NCBI GenBank assembly: GCA_015487835.1
Contig: WFOY01000192.1
Location: 1-5,516, forward strand
Length of the DNA stretch: 5,516 nucleotides
Reading direction: 5' to 3'
Source: Aquificaceae bacterium
GTDB taxonomy: Bacteria; Aquificota; Aquificia; Aquificales; Aquificaceae
A program made the position numbers and the translations under genes. This document shows, piece by piece, positions 4,236 through 5,516 of the stretch. How positions within the stretch are numbered: position 1 is the first letter of the stretch; the number at the start of each line of letters is the position of its first letter. Under the pieces are notes generated by a model. The model ran no database searches and was not told the DNA's origin. It was given only the letters and a program-made list of their open reading frames with translations.

Positions 4236-5516
4236 GGTTCTCCCTCAAGGGAAGGATCCTGGTCCTCCTGATAATACTTACCCTCATACCCGTGACCCTG
4301 TACTTCTACCACTACACGGCAATGAAGAGAAAGATCATCCAGGACAGGATCAAGATCCACTCCCTCTACGCCACCTCCCTTGTTACGAAGGTAGAGCTCT
4401 TCCTTGAGAAGGTCATCTCCGAGGCCTCCTCGTCCCTCTCCCTTTACAGGACCCTTGGCTTCTCCGAGGAGGAGATGATATGGAGGGTTACGGGCCACGT
4501 GAAGGGGGTCTTCGAGGGGGCCTTCTACTCGCCTGAAGGTGTCCTTCTGACCTCAGCGAGCAGGGAGAGGATAGAGGCGGACTTCGAAAACTTCATGAAC
4601 CTGAGGTCCGACAGGAGGATCCTCGGTATCTACTATACTGAATACGAGGAGCCCTTCCTCAGGTTTCTCATACCCGACGTGGAGGACGGCCTCTTCAAGG
4701 GTTACTTCGTCTTCTCCCTGGATCTCTCCCTCTTCTGGCAGTCCGTTGTCTCCTCCAAACCTGGACCGGACGTGGAGGTCTTCCTCACGGACTCCAAGGG
4801 GAACATCTTAGCCTTCAGCGATCTCAGGTTCCCAGGAATGAGGAGCATACCTCTAAGGAACGGGGTTTACAGGTCAGTGGTGACGGGCGTGGACGTGGTT
4901 GGGGTTTACGCCAAGAGTGAGGACGGCGAGTGGGTGGTGGTGGTCGAGGAACCCCTGTCCTCCGTGCTCGCCCCCATGTACGAGTTTCAGAGGAGGGCCA
5001 TGATCGCGGGGTCCGCCTTCATACTGAGTGCGGGCGTGTTCACCATACTGGTGTTCCTGAGGATATTCAAACCCCTGGAGAACCTGAGAAACTACATAGT
5101 GAGCTGGGAGAGGGAAAACATAAACAGGTCCATCCAGGCTGGGGACGAGGTGAGCGATCTCTCCCAGGCCTTCGAGAACCTCATAAGGAGGCTGGAGGAG
5201 GACAGGAAGCTTTACTCCTCCCTCTTTGAGAACACCCTGGACGGGATCATAGTCTTCGACGTGGGGAGGAGGGTGATAGACGTGAACAGGACGATCCTCG
5301 ACCAGTACTCCATCTCCAAGGAGGACCTCCTCGGCAAGACCATGCAGGACCTAATAGGCGAGAACCTGCCCATTACGAGCCTGTTCTTTACGGAGAAGAA
5401 GGTAAAGCTAAAAGAGGAAATTTTTTGCCAGCTGAGACAGGACATACTCAGGATAGAGGACAACCTCTACATCCTGTGGAGGATAAAGGACGTCTCTCAG
5501 GAGAAGGAGCTTAAAC
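4232..5516 (+). CDS. Membrane sensor with Cache-like, HAMP and PAS domains, probable histidine kinase (3' partial)
   Basis: The reading frame is open from ATG 4232 to the window edge (428 codons plus one base). The start overlaps the lipoprotein stop (ATGA), with GAGGT at 4221-4225 as ribosome site. Residues 8-27 form a first membrane segment after a short basic N-terminus. Residues 28-253 would be periplasmic and resemble a double Cache ligand-binding domain: a long first helix (about 32-71), FYSPEGVLLTS (98-108), VFLTDSKGNILAFS (183-196) and a closing VGVYAKSEDGEWVVVVEEP (223-241), the usual end of such domains. A second membrane segment covers about 256-278. A HAMP linker follows, with KPLENL at 280-285 and GDEVSDLSQAFENLIRRLEE at about 304-323. 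A PAS domain then starts at YSSLFENTLDGIIVFD (328-343) and ends with the PAC-like WRIKDVSQEKELK (416-428). This layout typically continues into HisKA and HATPase domains; a diguanylate cyclase or other output is possible because the catalytic part is outside the window. It is co-translated with the binding lipoprotein and probably responds to it or its ligand. Confidence 0.85.
   Translation, partial: MRFSLKGRILVLLIILTLIPVTLYFYHYTAMKRKIIQDRIKIHSLYATSLVTKVELFLEKVISEASSSLSLYRTLGFSEEEMIWRVTGHVKGVFEGAFYSPEGVLLTSASRERIEADFENFMNLRSDRRILGIYYTEYEEPFLRFLIPDVEDGLFKGYFVFSLDLSLFWQSVVSSKPGPDVEVFLTDSKGNILAFSDLRFPGMRSIPLRNGVYRSVVTGVDVVGVYAKSEDGEWVVVVEEPLSSVLAPMYEFQRRAMIAGSAFILSAGVFTILVFLRIFKPLENLRNYIVSWERENINRSIQAGDEVSDLSQAFENLIRRLEEDRKLYSSLFENTLDGIIVFDVGRRVIDVNRTILDQYSISKEDLLGKTMQDLIGENLPITSLFFTEKKVKLKEEIFCQLRQDILRIEDNLYILWRIKDVSQEKELK

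Noticed and set aside
5212..5463. Reverse-strand open frame within the sensor gene
   Set aside because: It is antisense to a clear PAS region, shows no own ribosome site or family resemblance, and is explained by codon bias.

Overview
The window reads as chromosomal DNA of a thermophilic bacterium, most likely an Aquificales (Aquificaceae) member. The evidence is indirect: arginine is written almost entirely as AGG/AGA, isoleucine very often as ATA, genes are tightly packed with strong GGAGG ribosome sites, and the cytochrome bc1 proteins have the compact, monoheme-c1, PEWY-type character I associate with Aquificales and epsilonproteobacterial complexes. The genus cannot be fixed by eye. All genes lie on the + strand.

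Layout. (1) Positions 1-668: the end of a flagellar operon, with the last codons of what looks like flgG overlapping out of frame the beginning of flgA, the P-ring assembly chaperone. The flgA start codon lies just outside the window. (2) Positions 669-724: a short AT-rich spacer with a plausible extended -10 promoter and a near-perfect Shine-Dalgarno. (3) Positions 725-3204: a three-gene cytochrome bc1 operon, petA (Rieske Fe-S protein, Tat signal), petB (full-length eight-helix cytochrome b) and petC (monoheme cytochrome c1). The genes are separated by 12 nt and then overlap by 4 nt (ATGA). (4) Positions 3205-3269: a second AT-rich spacer with a possible weak promoter. (5) Positions 3270-5516: a lipoprotein of the ABC_sub_bind (periplasmic binding protein) family, overlapping by 4 nt (ATGA) with a membrane sensor (TM, periplasmic Cache-like domain, TM, HAMP, PAS). 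The sensor's output domain runs off the right edge.

Functionally, petABC encodes the quinol:cytochrome c oxidoreductase of the respiratory chain. The Rieske protein has Gly where high-potential Rieske proteins have the cluster-bonding Ser, and the cytochrome b helix D has the 14-residue haem-ligand spacing typical of b6-type proteins. Both fit a low-potential (menaquinone-type) quinol. The downstream lipoprotein/sensor pair has no transporter permease or ATPase in view and is best read as a two-part signal detector: a tethered binding protein feeding a transmembrane receptor. That pair is the most interesting part of the window. The rest is recognisable core metabolism and motility. No RNA genes, CRISPR, insertion sequences or clear intrinsic terminators were seen.
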